Assembly: GCA_947307415.1 (NCBI GenBank)
Contig: CAMZJA010000008.1
Location: forward strand, 1-64,000
DNA from: an uncultured Bacteroidales bacterium
GTDB taxonomy: Bacteria; Bacteroidota; Bacteroidia; Bacteroidales; F082
Reading direction: 5' to 3'
Length of the DNA: 64,000 bases
The translations under genes and the position numbers were made by a program. Below are positions 8,231 to 18,787 of this stretch, one piece after another; position 1 is the first letter of the stretch; the number at the start of each line of letters is the position of its first letter. The notes below the pieces were generated by a model that worked only from the letters and a program-made list of their open reading frames with translations, was not told where the DNA came from and made no database searches.

Positions 8231-9306
8231 AAAAACTGTTGTTGATACTATCATTATTTGCATCATTAAACGTTGAAGCTCAATATGTTACAACATTTGC
8301 AAAAAATGCTCCGGAGACTCAGGAAGATGGAGTTTTCTATTATCTTCCTCGAAACGTCATAATGCTTGAATTTACCATTGAGCAGACCGATTATTTCATC
8401 GGACCATATGCTGAATTTGCATCTAAATTATTGGGAACCAACGATTTTATCAAGGAAAACAAAACCGAATGCAATATAATTGACGTCGATATACAGTTGG
8501 CAAACGAAGTCGACCCGAATGCGGTTTATTTCATTGCCAGCGACGAAAAAAGCAAGGAGCCTCTCCCGAATGTCATTCTTGACGCCGACGGAATAATCCT
8601 CGCTTTCGGCTACGACAACATTCCAGCAAAACTTAAAACAAAACGTAACACCTTCACTGACAATGATTTAGGCCCTATCGCAAAACAAGAGGTCTCATTC
8701 TTGGAAATCCTTGAAAATGATGTTGAGAGAGAAGATGACGACGATGAAGAGGGTAGTGCTCCGAAAAAAATTACAAAGGAGGACAAGGCAAAAGCGGCAT
8801 TAGAGAAGATTTCAAAGATCAGGACAGCTTATTTTGAGCTTGTTTCAGGCTTCAACGAGGTTTCCTACGGAAATACCACGTCATTTATGGCTGATAACAT
8901 GAAAACTCTTGAAAATGAATATATTAGCCTATTTAAAGGAAAAACCATTAAGAGCACATATAAAAAGATAGTGTATGTAACACCTGAAAACAATCAGGTA
9001 AATACTTCAGTATCAATAGCTAAGCTTCCAAATATCGATGGCTCGATCAAAATCCAGTTTGAAAGCAAAAACACGCTGACGAATGTCAATGTTTTGAGCG
9101 ATGATACCAAAAAATCAAGCCAAGCCAACAAATTATTCTACAGAATTCCGGCCGAATCGAACGTCAAAGTGATGCTTGGCAACAAGGTTTTAACCGAGAA
9201 ACCATTGGTTATCAGTCAGTTTGGTGAGATAAGAACCGTCGTGGTGAAGAACAATAAAGTATTATTCAACCCGAATACAGGTCAAATAATCTCAATTACA
9301 AAATAA
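8227..9306 (+). CDS. DUF4831-type exported protein
   Basis: The 359-residue product starts with a signal peptide (MKKLLLILSLFASLNVEAQ) and is expected in the periplasm or outer membrane. The segment FYYLPRNVIMLEFTIEQT followed by GPYAEFASKLLG fits DUF4831, a Bacteroidota family of unknown function. An acidic low-complexity linker (EREDDDDEEGSAPKK) lies at about residue 165. The ATGA overlap with the symporter suggests translational coupling and a possible shared role, which is only inferred from position. Confidence 0.75.
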   Translation: MKKLLLILSLFASLNVEAQYVTTFAKNAPETQEDGVFYYLPRNVIMLEFTIEQTDYFIGPYAEFASKLLGTNDFIKENKTECNIIDVDIQLANEVDPNAVYFIASDEKSKEPLPNVILDADGIILAFGYDNIPAKLKTKRNTFTDNDLGPIAKQEVSFLEILENDVEREDDDDEEGSAPKKITKEDKAKAALEKISKIRTAYFELVSGFNEVSYGNTTSFMADNMKTLENEYISLFKGKTIKSTYKKIVYVTPENNQVNTSVSIAKLPNIDGSIKIQFESKNTLTNVNVLSDDTKKSSQANKLFYRIPAESNVKVMLGNKVLTEKPLVISQFGEIRTVVVKNNKVLFNPNTGQIISITK

Positions 9307-9318
9307 TTCAGCGATTCT

Positions 9319-9699
9319 TTAGAATGGCAGGTCGTCGCCGTTGTCTGAGGCAAAATATTCCTCATTCATCGGTGGTAATGGCTGCTGCATTTGCTGAGGC
9401 TGATTCATCGGCTGTGCTGGCTGTGCTGCCGGCTGATCCTGATCGAATCTGAACGCTCTGACATCGGTGTACCATTTGCCGTTGAATTCACGCGATTCAA
9501 TGCTAATCTGAGCCTTGACGGTTTGACCGACAAAGAAACTGTTGATTTCGTTGACGCGCTCGTTCCAGCACAACAAACAGATTTTTTTAGGATATTGTTC
9601 GATTGTTTCGATAATCAGTTCTTGTTTTTTCCACGGTCCGCGAGGAGAACTTCCTTCGGTCAAAGTACCTAATTGTACAACTTTTCCAACTATTTCCAT
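9319..9699 (-). CDS. DUF3127 domain protein (OB-fold-like)
   Basis: The 126-residue product contains the DUF3127 pattern GKVVQLGTLTEGSSPRGPWKKQELIIET and a later FNGKWYTDVRAFRF. From residue 90 on it is a Gln/Pro-rich tail ending in DNGDDLPF, which resembles the acidic tail tip of single-stranded DNA-binding proteins (DDDIPF). A single-strand nucleic-acid binding role is therefore plausible but unproven. A TAAATTTG promoter word lies on the minus strand at 9728-9735. Confidence 0.82.
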   Translation of the reverse strand: MEIVGKVVQLGTLTEGSSPRGPWKKQELIIETIEQYPKKICLLCWNERVNEINSFFVGQTVKAQISIESREFNGKWYTDVRAFRFDQDQPAAQPAQPMNQPQQMQQPLPPMNEEYFASDNGDDLPF

Positions 9700-9815
9700 A
9701 TATTTAGTGTTAATTATTTTCTCACTGCAAATTTACTAAAAATTTCATAAACAAAACGCAATATTTTCGAAAATCTCTTTTTGAAAATAATATACATTAT
9801 GTTAAATAGTGTCTA

Positions 9816-9845
9816 CATAAAAAAGGTGGAGTATTACCTCCACCC
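9816..9845 (-). terminator. intrinsic terminator of the gyrA-TPR operon
   Basis: On the minus strand GGTGGAG-N6-CTCCACC is followed by a run of seven T. It lies seven bases beyond the stop codon of the TPR gene. Confidence 0.85.
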
Positions 9846-9852
9846 ATAAATT

Positions 9853-11097
9853 TTACTCATCAAGAGCTTTAGCTTTGTCCATCATCTTCAGACGTGCGTA
9901 GATACCTCTCAATGCCTGTTTCACTGCAGGATCATCAGGAAGAAGCTCATAGGTCTTCTCAACGTATGGCAATGCTCTCTCATCGTAAGTCTTAGCTTCA
10001 GCTGCCATTTCGTCGGTAGCTTTCAGATAAGCGTTGAAGTTTGAATAATCCTTAGGATCTTTGTCGTTTGCTTCCTGATAGATCTCTGAAGCCTTGTCGA
10101 TCAACAAAGCGCCTGCGTTGTAATATGCGTCGGCGTATGCTGCGTTTTCAGCGATAGCTTTCTCATAATATTCAAGAGCTTTGTCGAGATTGTAAAGCTC
10201 TGATTCTCTGTTGCCATAGATTGTTCCAAGGATGAAATAATAAACTGGCTGTTCAGTAAATTTCTGAGCCATTGCCTCGATCTGATCGATGATTTCAGCC
10301 TCTCTGTGAAGTGTCAGATATGTGTTGATCATATCGTTAACTAATTGAGGATCATCAGGATACTTAGCTCTTGCTGTGTTGATTGTCTCGATCGACTTCT
10401 CGCCTTGTCCGAGCTCTCTGTAAGCATTGATGAGACCTGAATAAATTGAAGCGTCATCATAGCCTTGTGCAATAAGCATTTCGTATGTCTGGGCTGCTTC
10501 CGCGTATTTTCCAACCTTAATGGCGCATGTGGCATAGTTGATCAATGCCGCATCGTCGACAGCACCGATCTTTGCTGCTGCTTCATTAGCCTTCTGGAAA
10601 TTGATCATAGCGTCCTCGTAGTTGCCGTTATTGAAGCTGTCGACACCAAACTGATAGAATGTGTTGTCGATAGCTTTGACGTATGATGAAAGCTCATAAC
10701 CGTTCTGCTGATAGTATTTAGGATCGACCTGCTGAATTTTGTCAATAGCTGTCAAAACCTTTGTAAATGATTCAGGGTCAACATCATAGAACTCAGGATA
10801 TGCACCGATTTTGTAGTAAATAACCGCATAATAATGCCAAGTTTTTGCCTGATTCATTGTAGCATCGTGCTGTGATGCGGCATCGATAGCGTCTTTTGCT
10901 TTCTGAATCATCAATTTGGCGTTTGCCATCTGTTTAGCGGCTTTGTCAGTCTTGTTCTGAGTCTTATAAGCATCTGCCTGGTCAATATACTGCTGTGCAG
11001 ATTTCTGATTGTTAAAAGCGTTTTGAACCTGTACGTTTTGAGCAATAACAAATTGTCCTAAAATTGCTAATGTCAAAGTCAATAAGATTTTTTTCAT
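9853..11097 (-). CDS. exported tetratricopeptide repeat protein
   Basis: The 414-residue product has a signal peptide ending near LGQFVIAQ and several TPR units, for example ALINYATCAIKVGKYAEAAQ, SIYSGLINAYRELGQGEKSI and ALEYYEKAIAENAAYADAYY. TPR proteins act as periplasmic or outer-membrane scaffolds; no enzymatic motif is seen. It lies 18 bases after gyrA in the same direction, an arrangement frequent in Bacteroidales, so it is probably co-transcribed with gyrA. Confidence 0.85.
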   Translation of the reverse strand: MKKILLTLTLAILGQFVIAQNVQVQNAFNNQKSAQQYIDQADAYKTQNKTDKAAKQMANAKLMIQKAKDAIDAASQHDATMNQAKTWHYYAVIYYKIGAYPEFYDVDPESFTKVLTAIDKIQQVDPKYYQQNGYELSSYVKAIDNTFYQFGVDSFNNGNYEDAMINFQKANEAAAKIGAVDDAALINYATCAIKVGKYAEAAQTYEMLIAQGYDDASIYSGLINAYRELGQGEKSIETINTARAKYPDDPQLVNDMINTYLTLHREAEIIDQIEAMAQKFTEQPVYYFILGTIYGNRESELYNLDKALEYYEKAIAENAAYADAYYNAGALLIDKASEIYQEANDKDPKDYSNFNAYLKATDEMAAEAKTYDERALPYVEKTYELLPDDPAVKQALRGIYARLKMMDKAKALDE

Positions 11098-11115
11098 TTT
11101 ATTAGATTTAATTAG

Positions 11116-13671
11116 TTATACTTCTTGTTGATTATTCTCTGTATTAACGTTGTCAACGGCTTCGTTATTGCCTTCATTTTCAACGTTTTCTGCATTTTCA
11201 TCGAATTCATCGTCCTCTTCGATGTCTTCAGCCTTTACTTTTGTAACGGCTGCGATCTCGTCGTTGTCGCGGAGGTTAATGAGACGCACACCCTGTGTTG
11301 CGCGACCCATAACTCTCAGAGTATCAACGGCTATACGAATGAGGATACCAGATTTGTTGATGATCATGAGGTCGTCGCCATCGACCACGTCCTTGATTGC
11401 CACCAGCTTACCGGTCTTATCGGTGATGTTCATGGTCTTGACGCCCTTGCCGCCACGGTTGGTGATGCGGTATTCCTCGAGGTCGGAACGTTTTCCGTAG
11501 CCCTTTTCAGAAACCACGAGCACGTTGGTCTGTGGGTCGTCGATGCAGATCATGCCGACAACTTCATCGTTCTCATCATCAACGGTGATGGCGCGCACGC
11601 CTGATGCCGTTCTACCCATCGGACGTACTGTCTTTTCTGGGAATCTGATAGCTCTACCCGACTTCAACGCGATCAAGATCTCGCTGTTGCCGCTGGTCAT
11701 CTTGGCTTCGAGGAGCTCGTCGCCTTCGCGGATGCCGAGAGCGATGATACCTGTAGCGCGTGGACGTGAGTAAGCCTCGAGCGTGGTCTTCTTGATGATA
11801 CCCTTCTTAGTAATGAGTGTAAGATAATGATTCTCACAGAATTCAGGACTCATATCAGTCAAGTTGATGTAAGCTTTGACGTTGTCGTCAGGCTCCAGAT
11901 GGATGAGGTTCTGGATAGCTCTACCCTTGCTCGACTTGGTGCCTTCAGGGATTTCAAACACGCGGAGCCAGTAGCATCTGCCCTTCTCGGTAAAGAACAG
12001 CATGTAGTTGTGGTTTGTCGCCACGAAGATCTGTTCGATGAAGTCCTCGTCGCGTGCATCGGAGCCTTTCGAGCCCTTGCCTCCCCTACTCTGGCGGCGG
12101 TATTCCGTCAGGTTGGTACGTTTAATATAATTAAGGTGTGAGATTGTCACAACCACAGCGTCGTCAGCGATGATGTCTTCCATCTTGAAGTCCTCAGCTG
12201 TGCGCTCGATGATGCTCTTTCTCTCGTCACCGTATTTCTCCTTGATGTTACGAAGCTCATTTTTGATGATTTCGAACTGCATTGCCGGACTTGCGAGCAC
12301 TTCTTTCAAGTGAGCTATGAGCTGGTGCAGCTGTTCAAGTTCGTCCATGATCTTCTTGATCTCGAGGCCGGCCAACTGACCTAAACGGTAAGCAACGATT
12401 GCGGCTGCCTGCGGGTCATCGAAGCCATATTGATCCATCAAAGCCTGTTTTGCTTCCTGGGCACCACCCTTGCAAGCACGGATGGTAGCGATGATCTGGT
12501 CGACGATATCGATAGCGCGTGCAAGACCTTCGAGGATGTGAGCGCGTTTCTCAGCCTCACGCAAGTCGTGCTGTGTACGACGTACAACGCACTGATGACG
12601 GTGCTCGACGTAATATTGAATCAACTGCTTGAGGTTCAAGGTGTAAGGACGGCCGTTCACCAAGCACACGTTGTTCACGCTGAATGAGCTCTGAAGGCCT
12701 GTCATCTGGAACAGCTTGTTCAACACCACACTTGACACAGCGTCGCGTTTCAATTCGTAAACGATGCGCAGACCGTTACGGTCGCTTTCGTCGCGGATAT
12801 CAGCAATGCCGTCGAGTTTCTTCTCAGAGATGAGGTCGGCGGTACGCTTGATCATATCGGCCTTGTTGGTCTGATAAGGCACTGATGTGGCGATGATTCG
12901 CTCGTGACCGTTATGCTCTTCGATTGTAGTGTTTGCGCGCAAAACAATACGTCCGCGACCTGTCTCGAAAGCGTCTTTCACGCCTTCATAGCCGTAGATG
13001 ATACCACCAGTCGGGAAGTCAGGAGCCTTGATGTACTCCATCAACTCGCTGATAGTGATGTCATTATTGTCGATATAAGCAATGATTCCGTCGATCACCT
13101 CGCTGAGGTTGTGAGGCGGCATGTTGGTTGCCATACCGACTGCGATACCGCTCGCTCCGTTCACCAAAAGGTTAGGGATGAGTGACGGCAAAACGGTAGG
13201 TTCCTGCTCGGAATCATCGTAGTTATTCATAAAATCAACGGTATCCTTGTCGAGGTCGGCAAGCATCTCTTCAGCTATCTTTCTCAATCTAGCCTCTGTG
13301 TAACGCATAGCCGCCGGCGGGTCAGCGTCCATAGAGCCGAAGTTACCCTGACCGTCGATGAGAGGATAACGCATGCTCCAATCCTGAGCCAGACGAACCA
13401 TGGCGTCGTACACTGACGAGTCACCGTGTGGGTGGTACTTTCCTAAAACTTCACCTACAACCTTTGCCGATTTCTTGTACGGGCGGTTCGAAAGGACGCC
13501 CATATCCATCATTCCGTAAAGGATACGGCGGTGCACAGGTTTCAAACCGTCTCTGACATCCGGAAGAGCACGCGCGACGATAACAGACATCGAATAATCG
13601 ATGTAGCTTGTCTTCATGTGATCCTCAATGCCAATCGGGACTATTCTTTCACCTTCAAATTGTTCTTCCAT
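11116..13671 (-). CDS. gyrA: DNA gyrase subunit A
   Basis: GyrA breaks and rejoins DNA during negative supercoiling. The 851-residue product has the breakage-reunion domain with RYTEARL, placing the catalytic tyrosine at residue 122, then the GyrA-box QRRGGKG-like segment ([13 protein letters not shown]) and a C-terminal beta-pinwheel with six GyrA repeats. The quinolone-resistance region reads [13 protein letters not shown], so the residues equivalent to E. coli Ser83 and Asp87 are the sensitive types. The C-terminal 40 residues are acidic and Asn-rich. It diverges from clpC; TATTTTTG at 13710-13717 (minus) is the likely -7 element. Confidence 0.97.
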   Translation of the reverse strand: MEEQFEGERIVPIGIEDHMKTSYIDYSMSVIVARALPDVRDGLKPVHRRILYGMMDMGVLSNRPYKKSAKVVGEVLGKYHPHGDSSVYDAMVRLAQDWSMRYPLIDGQGNFGSMDADPPAAMRYTEARLRKIAEEMLADLDKDTVDFMNNYDDSEQEPTVLPSLIPNLLVNGASGIAVGMATNMPPHNLSEVIDGIIAYIDNNDITISELMEYIKAPDFPTGGIIYGYEGVKDAFETGRGRIVLRANTTIEEHNGHERIIATSVPYQTNKADMIKRTADLISEKKLDGIADIRDESDRNGLRIVYELKRDAVSSVVLNKLFQMTGLQSSFSVNNVCLVNGRPYTLNLKQLIQYYVEHRHQCVVRRTQHDLREAEKRAHILEGLARAIDIVDQIIATIRACKGGAQEAKQALMDQYGFDDPQAAAIVAYRLGQLAGLEIKKIMDELEQLHQLIAHLKEVLASPAMQFEIIKNELRNIKEKYGDERKSIIERTAEDFKMEDIIADDAVVVTISHLNYIKRTNLTEYRRQSRGGKGSKGSDARDEDFIEQIFVATNHNYMLFFTEKGRCYWLRVFEIPEGTKSSKGRAIQNLIHLEPDDNVKAYINLTDMSPEFCENHYLTLITKKGIIKKTTLEAYSRPRATGIIALGIREGDELLEAKMTSGNSEILIALKSGRAIRFPEKTVRPMGRTASGVRAITVDDENDEVVGMICIDDPQTNVLVVSEKGYGKRSDLEEYRITNRGGKGVKTMNITDKTGKLVAIKDVVDGDDLMIINKSGILIRIAVDTLRVMGRATQGVRLINLRDNDEIAAVTKVKAEDIEEDDEFDENAENVENEGNNEAVDNVNTENNQQEV

Positions 13672-13795
13672 CTATTTTTTCTTTAAATTTTAATTCCAAA
13701 AATAATTTACAAAAATACAGATTTTTTTTGAATTATGAACAAAATTAATTTAATATTTTTTAACTATTTTTGAACAAAAATCATGCCGAAAAGAC

Positions 13796-13824
13796 TTGTA
13801 TACGGAATTTTATTTGTATTTTTG
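13796..13824 (+). promoter_or_regulatory. clpC promoter
   Basis: TTG at 13796-13798 and TATTTTTG at 13817-13824 are separated by 18 bases and match the Bacteroidota promoter; the ATG of clpC is 20 bases further on. A divergent gyrA promoter word lies at 13710-13717. Confidence 0.65.
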
Positions 13825-13844
13825 CAGTTTGAAATAAAATTTTT

Positions 13845-16367
13845 ATGGATCAGAAATTTTCACCAAGAGTTAGGGAGATAATGTTTCATAGTCATGAAGA
13901 AGCTGTGAAAATGGGCAATCCGTATATCGGTTTGGAACATATTTTTCTCGGAATTGTCGACGACAACGACAGCAACGCGGTGCATATCTTAAGAAGCTTA
14001 GACCTTGATATTGAAGCATTTAGAAGTAAATTAGAAGCTTCAATTAAGACAAGCAACGTGATAGCCGGAAACACCGACAACCTACCGTTGACCAAACAAG
14101 CCGAACGTGCGCTGAAGTTCACATATATCGTCGCGAAAGACTTTAACAGCGAGGAAGTGGCGTCGGAACATCTGATGCTCGCAATTCTGCATGATGACAA
14201 TAATATTATCTCGCAACGCCTTGAATATGAAGGAATTACATTTGACAAATATAAGAAGGAAGTGATGAAATTGACACCTGAATATCCGGCAAAGGATAAA
14301 GATGAAGAGGTAAACGTGCCGAAAAACGTGTTTCAGGATGAGGAGGAAGAAGATGAGATGCCTTCAAAAACCACTGAAAAACAACAACATAAGAGTAATT
14401 CGAAATCAAATACACCTGTTCTCGACAGCTTTGGCAGAGATTTGACCAAGGCAGCTGAGGAAGGTCGCCTCGACCCTATCGTCGGACGTGAGAAGGAGCT
14501 GGAGCGCATCGCGCAGATTTTGAGCCGCAGAAAGAAAAACAACCCTATTCTGATTGGCGAGCCTGGCGTGGGTAAGTCGGCTATTGCTGAAGGACTGGCG
14601 CAACGCATTGTGGAACATAGAGTTTCGCGTACCTTGTACAACAAACGCATAGTGGTTCTCGACCTCGGCTCGGTGGTTGCCGGAACCAAGTACAGAGGCC
14701 AGTTTGAGGAACGAATGAAATCGATACTCAATGAGTTGGAGAAAAATCCGGATATCATCCTGTTTATCGATGAAATTCATACTATTATCGGTGCGGGAAA
14801 TGCTAATGGTTCTCTCGACGCTTCGAATATGTTCAAGCCGGCATTGGCACGCGGAGAATTACAATGCATAGGCGCCACCACATTGGATGAATATCGCCAA
14901 TACATCGAAAAAGACGGTGCTTTGGAGCGCCGTTTCCAGAAAATACTGGTTGAGCCGACGACTGTCGATGAGACAATTCAGATTTTGAACAACATCAAAG
15001 GTCGTTACGAAGACCATCATCTGGTGAAATACGAGCCTGAAGCTATCGAGGCTTGTGTGAAGCTCACAAACCGTTATATTTCCGACCGTCATCTGCCGGA
15101 TAAGGCCATCGACGCATTGGACGAAGCTGGTGCGAGAATGCATATCAACAGCATTCATGTACCGACGGAAATCATTGATTTAGAGCACTCTATCGAAGAG
15201 ATAAAAGATCAGAAGAAGAAAGCCATAAAAGAGCAGCGTTTCGAGGATGCCGGAAAGTATCGTGACGAGGAGAAACAGCTCACTGAAAAGCTTGAAAACG
15301 CCAAGAAACAATGGGATGCGGAGACTGACGCGCACCGTGGCGTAGTGACCGAGCAGAACGTCGCTGAGGTGATTGCTATGATGACTGGCGTCCCGGTTCA
15401 GCGCATCGCACAGAACGAAGGCGACCGCCTGATGAGCATGGAGACAGAGCTTGCTGGCACCGTAATCGGTCAGGATGAGGCGATTAAGAATGTGGTGAAA
15501 GCCATCAGACGTAACCGAGCAGGTTTGAAAGACCCGAACCGACCGATTGGAAGCTTCATTTTCCTCGGTCCTACCGGTGTCGGAAAGACATATCTGGCAA
15601 AAGTTTTGGCCAAGTATCTCTTTGATTCTGAGGATGCTTTGATTCGTATCGACATGAGCGAATACATGGAGAAATTCGCTGTGTCGCGTCTCGTTGGAGC
15701 GCCTCCAGGATACGTCGGATACGAAGAAGGCGGCCAGTTGACCGAGAAAGTCCGCCGTAAGCCCTACTCTATCGTTCTTTTGGACGAGATTGAGAAAGCG
15801 CATCCGGACGTGTTCCATCTGCTGCTGCAGGTGTTGGACGACGGTCAACTCACTGATTCTCTTGGCAGAAAAGTCGATTTCAAGAATACGATTATAATTA
15901 TGACGTCGAACATCGGCTCGCGTCAGCTGAAGGACTTCGGACAAGGCGTAGGATTTGGCACACAGGCGAAGAAAGATTCGAAAGATAAATATTCACGCGC
16001 TGTGATAGAAAATGCCTTAAAACGCTCGTTTGCCCCCGAATTCCTTAACAGAATCGACGAGGTGGTTATTTTCGAGTCGCTGAACAAGGAAAACATCAAC
16101 AAAATCATCGACATCGAGCTTAAGAAAGTATTCGAGCGCACCACCGAGATGGGTTATGATCTTGAACTCACTGAAAAAGCTCGCGATTTCATCGCCGAGA
16201 AAGGTTGGGACGAGCAATACGGAGCACGTCCGTTGAAACGCGCCATCCAGAAATATGTTGAAGATGTGCTGGCTGAGGAAATCATCAAATCGAACCCGGC
16301 AAAAGGCAGCAAAATCGTGATTGATTACGATGCTGAAAAAGATGATATGACGGTAACAACCAAATGA
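13845..16367 (+). CDS. clpC: ATP-dependent Clp protease ATP-binding subunit ClpC
   Basis: ClpC is a hexameric unfoldase that feeds proteins to ClpP. The 840-residue product has two Clp-N repeats (about 1-145), an acidic Ser/Lys linker (about 150-190), AAA module 1 with Walker A GEPGVGKS at about residue 237, a UVR-type middle segment ([20 protein letters not shown] near 455) that distinguishes ClpC from ClpA, and AAA module 2 with GPTGVGKT near residue 575. Its stop overlaps the cca ATG (ATGA), so clpC-cca-miaA are probably translated from one mRNA. Confidence 0.96.
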   Translation: MDQKFSPRVREIMFHSHEEAVKMGNPYIGLEHIFLGIVDDNDSNAVHILRSLDLDIEAFRSKLEASIKTSNVIAGNTDNLPLTKQAERALKFTYIVAKDFNSEEVASEHLMLAILHDDNNIISQRLEYEGITFDKYKKEVMKLTPEYPAKDKDEEVNVPKNVFQDEEEEDEMPSKTTEKQQHKSNSKSNTPVLDSFGRDLTKAAEEGRLDPIVGREKELERIAQILSRRKKNNPILIGEPGVGKSAIAEGLAQRIVEHRVSRTLYNKRIVVLDLGSVVAGTKYRGQFEERMKSILNELEKNPDIILFIDEIHTIIGAGNANGSLDASNMFKPALARGELQCIGATTLDEYRQYIEKDGALERRFQKILVEPTTVDETIQILNNIKGRYEDHHLVKYEPEAIEACVKLTNRYISDRHLPDKAIDALDEAGARMHINSIHVPTEIIDLEHSIEEIKDQKKKAIKEQRFEDAGKYRDEEKQLTEKLENAKKQWDAETDAHRGVVTEQNVAEVIAMMTGVPVQRIAQNEGDRLMSMETELAGTVIGQDEAIKNVVKAIRRNRAGLKDPNRPIGSFIFLGPTGVGKTYLAKVLAKYLFDSEDALIRIDMSEYMEKFAVSRLVGAPPGYVGYEEGGQLTEKVRRKPYSIVLLDEIEKAHPDVFHLLLQVLDDGQLTDSLGRKVDFKNTIIIMTSNIGSRQLKDFGQGVGFGTQAKKDSKDKYSRAVIENALKRSFAPEFLNRIDEVVIFESLNKENINKIIDIELKKVFERTTEMGYDLELTEKARDFIAEKGWDEQYGARPLKRAIQKYVEDVLAEEIIKSNPAKGSKIVIDYDAEKDDMTVTTK

Positions 16368-17830
16368 ATTTAAAGGGAAAGATCGATAATAAGTTTTTCA
16401 AGGTAATCACCGCTGCGTCGCGCGAGTTGGGTTACGATTCCTACATCGTAGGCGGCTATGTCCGTGACCTATTGTTGCATCGCCAATCGAATGACATTGA
16501 TGTGGTTACGGTGGGCAGCGGCATTGAATTGGCCAAGAAAACCGCCGAGTTGTTGCCTGGCAAGAAACACGTGAAATATTACGGTCGTTTCGGTACCGCG
16601 ATGATAAATGTTGACGGTCACGAAATCGAGTTCGTGGGCGCCAGAAAAGAATCGTATACCGCCGACAGTCGCAAGCCTACCTGTGAAAACGGCACCTTGG
16701 AAGACGACCAGAATCGACGTGATTTCACCATCAATGCGATGGCTATCTCATTGAATGAGAATAACTTCGGCGAGCTGGTTGACCCGTTCAACGGCGTACA
16801 AGACCTTGAAGATAAGATTATTCGCACGCCTTTAGATCCTGATATCACCTATTCCGACGATCCGTTACGCATGATGCGCGCCATCAGATTTGCCACACAG
16901 TTGCACTTCATGATTGAAGCTGAATCGTTTGAAGCAATAAGACGTAACGCACAGAGAATCAAGATAATATCGATGGAACGCGTCACCGAGGAGATGAACA
17001 AAATCATCATGTCGGACGTGCCGAGCATCGGTTTCAAACTTCTCGACAAGAGTGGTCTGTTACCATTGATATTCCCGCAGATGGCGGCGTTGAAAGGCGT
17101 TGAGATCCAGGAAGGCAAAGGGCACAAGGACAACTTCTATCACACCTTGGAAGTGCTTGATAATGTGGCTGTTAGCGGTGGTGATTTGTGGCTCAGATGG
17201 GCCGCGGTGCTGCATGATATAGCGAAGCCGTTGACCAAGAGATTCGAGAAAGAGGCTGGCTGGACTTTCCACGGACACGAGGTGAAAGGCTCGAAGATGG
17301 TGCATAAGATTTTCGCCAATTTCAAGCTGCCATTGAATGAGAAGATGAAATACGTGGAGAAGCTGGTTTATCTCCACCTCCGCCCTATTGTGCTGGCCCA
17401 GGACATCGTAACTGATTCAGCAGTAAGGCGTTTGCTCTTCGACGCAGGCGACGACATCGACGATTTGATGACGCTTTGCGACGCGGATATCACATCGAAA
17501 AACGAAGAGAAAAAAGCTCGTTTCCACAATAATTTCCAGATTGTAAGAAGGAAGTTGAAGGAGATCGAGGCGAAAGACCATCTGCGCAACTGGCAGCCGC
17601 CTGTCGATGGCACCGTCATCATGAAAACCTTTGGAATTCCTGAGAGTCGCGAGGTCGGCGTGATTAAAACCGCCATTCGTGAAGCCATTTTGGACGGCAT
17701 CATCGGCAACAATTTCGAGGAAGCTTATCAGTTTATGAAGGCTGAAGGCAAAAAGCTAGGTTTGAAGGTGGTTTGTGAGGTCACCGAGCCTGTGGAAGTC
17801 AAATCAAACAGACCTGTTCCTGTCAAATAA
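16364..17830 (+). CDS. cca: CCA tRNA nucleotidyltransferase with HD domain
   Basis: The enzyme adds or repairs the 3' CCA of tRNAs. The class II polymerase-beta head shows YIVGGYVRDLLL, then NDIDVVTVGSG (catalytic DxD) near residue 45, RRDFTINAMA near 125 and DPLRMMRAIRFA near 165. An HD phosphohydrolase domain (LHDIAKP, then FHGHEV) covers about residues 240-370. The last 20 residues, from KVVCEVTEPVEVK on, go beyond the normal end; the DNA there (from about 17777) resembles interspersed GGTCACTGAGCCTGTCGAAGT repeats, so the tail may be repeat-derived. Confidence 0.92.
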   Translation: MNLKGKIDNKFFKVITAASRELGYDSYIVGGYVRDLLLHRQSNDIDVVTVGSGIELAKKTAELLPGKKHVKYYGRFGTAMINVDGHEIEFVGARKESYTADSRKPTCENGTLEDDQNRRDFTINAMAISLNENNFGELVDPFNGVQDLEDKIIRTPLDPDITYSDDPLRMMRAIRFATQLHFMIEAESFEAIRRNAQRIKIISMERVTEEMNKIIMSDVPSIGFKLLDKSGLLPLIFPQMAALKGVEIQEGKGHKDNFYHTLEVLDNVAVSGGDLWLRWAAVLHDIAKPLTKRFEKEAGWTFHGHEVKGSKMVHKIFANFKLPLNEKMKYVEKLVYLHLRPIVLAQDIVTDSAVRRLLFDAGDDIDDLMTLCDADITSKNEEKKARFHNNFQIVRRKLKEIEAKDHLRNWQPPVDGTVIMKTFGIPESREVGVIKTAIREAILDGIIGNNFEEAYQFMKAEGKKLGLKVVCEVTEPVEVKSNRPVPVK

Positions 17831-17837
17831 TTCGGTT

Positions 17838-18755
17838 TTGGAAAACAAGCATCTCATAGTGTTGGCTGGCCCCACCGCGTCGGGAAAAACGGCGACGGCA
17901 ATCAAGCTTGCCAAGGCTTTTGATGCTGAAATCATATCTGCCGACAGCCGTCAGTTTTACAAAGAATTGTCCATCGGCACGGCCGCTCCGACGCCTGAGG
18001 AACTGGCCCTAGTAAAGCATCATTTCATTCATAATTTAAGCATTGAAGACAAATACGATGTCGCTGATTATGAAAGAGATGTATTAAATTATATAAAGGA
18101 ATACTTTAAGACTAAAAATGTAGCCATCATGACCGGTGGCTCGGGTCTTTTTATAGATGCCGTGTGCAATGGATTGGACTCAATTCCTGATATTTCTGAA
18201 GAGATAAGAAACAAGGTCACGAGGATGCTTGAGGAAGGTGGCTTGGATGCTTTACAAAAAGAAGTTGAGAAGGTTGACCCTGAATATTACCAGATTGTTG
18301 ACAAGCAAAATCCGCGTCGTTTGCAGCGGGCTTTGGAGGTTTATTATCAAACTAACAGGCCCTACTCCACTTTCAGGCAGAGAAATTTTGCAAAACGCGA
18401 CTTTGACATTATTAAGTTGGCGATTTTGTGGGACAGAGACAAGCTCATTGAGCGAATTAACAAGCGTGTTGATTTGATGATGGAGCAAGGTTTGCTTGAC
18501 GAGGTGAAGTCGGTGTACTCGAAACGGCATCTAAACTCTTTAAACACAGTAGGTTACAAGGAGTTGTTCGATTATCTCGATGGGAAATGCAGTTTGGAGC
18601 AGGCTGTGGAGCAGATTAAGATTAACACTCGGCAATATGCCAAACGGCAGATGACGTGGCTGCGAAAGAATAATGATTATCAGTGGTTTACGATTGATGA
18701 AAGTGACGAGATTATTGATACCCTTTTCGAAAAACTCAACAGTACCCGGTGGTAG
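17838..18755 (+). CDS. miaA: tRNA dimethylallyltransferase
   Basis: MiaA transfers a dimethylallyl group to A37 of tRNAs reading UNN codons. The P-loop LAGPTASGKT, SADSRQFYKEL and the RxLQRALEVYY segment are all present. Two starts are possible: TTG at 17838, giving MENKHLIVLAGPTASGKT as in relatives (305 residues), or GTG at 17775, which would overlap cca by 56 bases and add a non-homologous leader; I prefer 17838. The final 15 codons (EIIDTLFEKLNSTRW) and the stop lie within an 80-bp palindromic repeat that has a second copy at 39172. Confidence 0.92.
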   Translation: MENKHLIVLAGPTASGKTATAIKLAKAFDAEIISADSRQFYKELSIGTAAPTPEELALVKHHFIHNLSIEDKYDVADYERDVLNYIKEYFKTKNVAIMTGGSGLFIDAVCNGLDSIPDISEEIRNKVTRMLEEGGLDALQKEVEKVDPEYYQIVDKQNPRRLQRALEVYYQTNRPYSTFRQRNFAKRDFDIIKLAILWDRDKLIERINKRVDLMMEQGLLDEVKSVYSKRHLNSLNTVGYKELFDYLDGKCSLEQAVEQIKINTRQYAKRQMTWLRKNNDYQWFTIDESDEIIDTLFEKLNSTRW

Positions 18756-18787
18756 GTCGTTTTTCTGCAAAGGGCATCAATAATCTC
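18708..18787. repeat. 80-bp palindromic repeat, copy A, at a convergent gene junction
   Basis: Arms GAGATTATTGATACCCTTTT and ...GGGCATCAATAATCTC are inverted copies around a conserved core CAGTACCCGGTGGTAGGTCG. It begins exactly on a miaA codon boundary, contains the miaA stop (18753-18755), and overlaps the stop codon of the convergent HAD gene (18786-18788). Copy B is at 39172-39250; about 65 of 80 aligned positions are identical and several differences are paired across the stem. Confidence 0.88.

Noticed and set aside
15180-15944. 254-codon frame antisense to clpC
   Set aside because: Fully inside the second half of clpC and without a recognisable domain; a coding-strand shadow.
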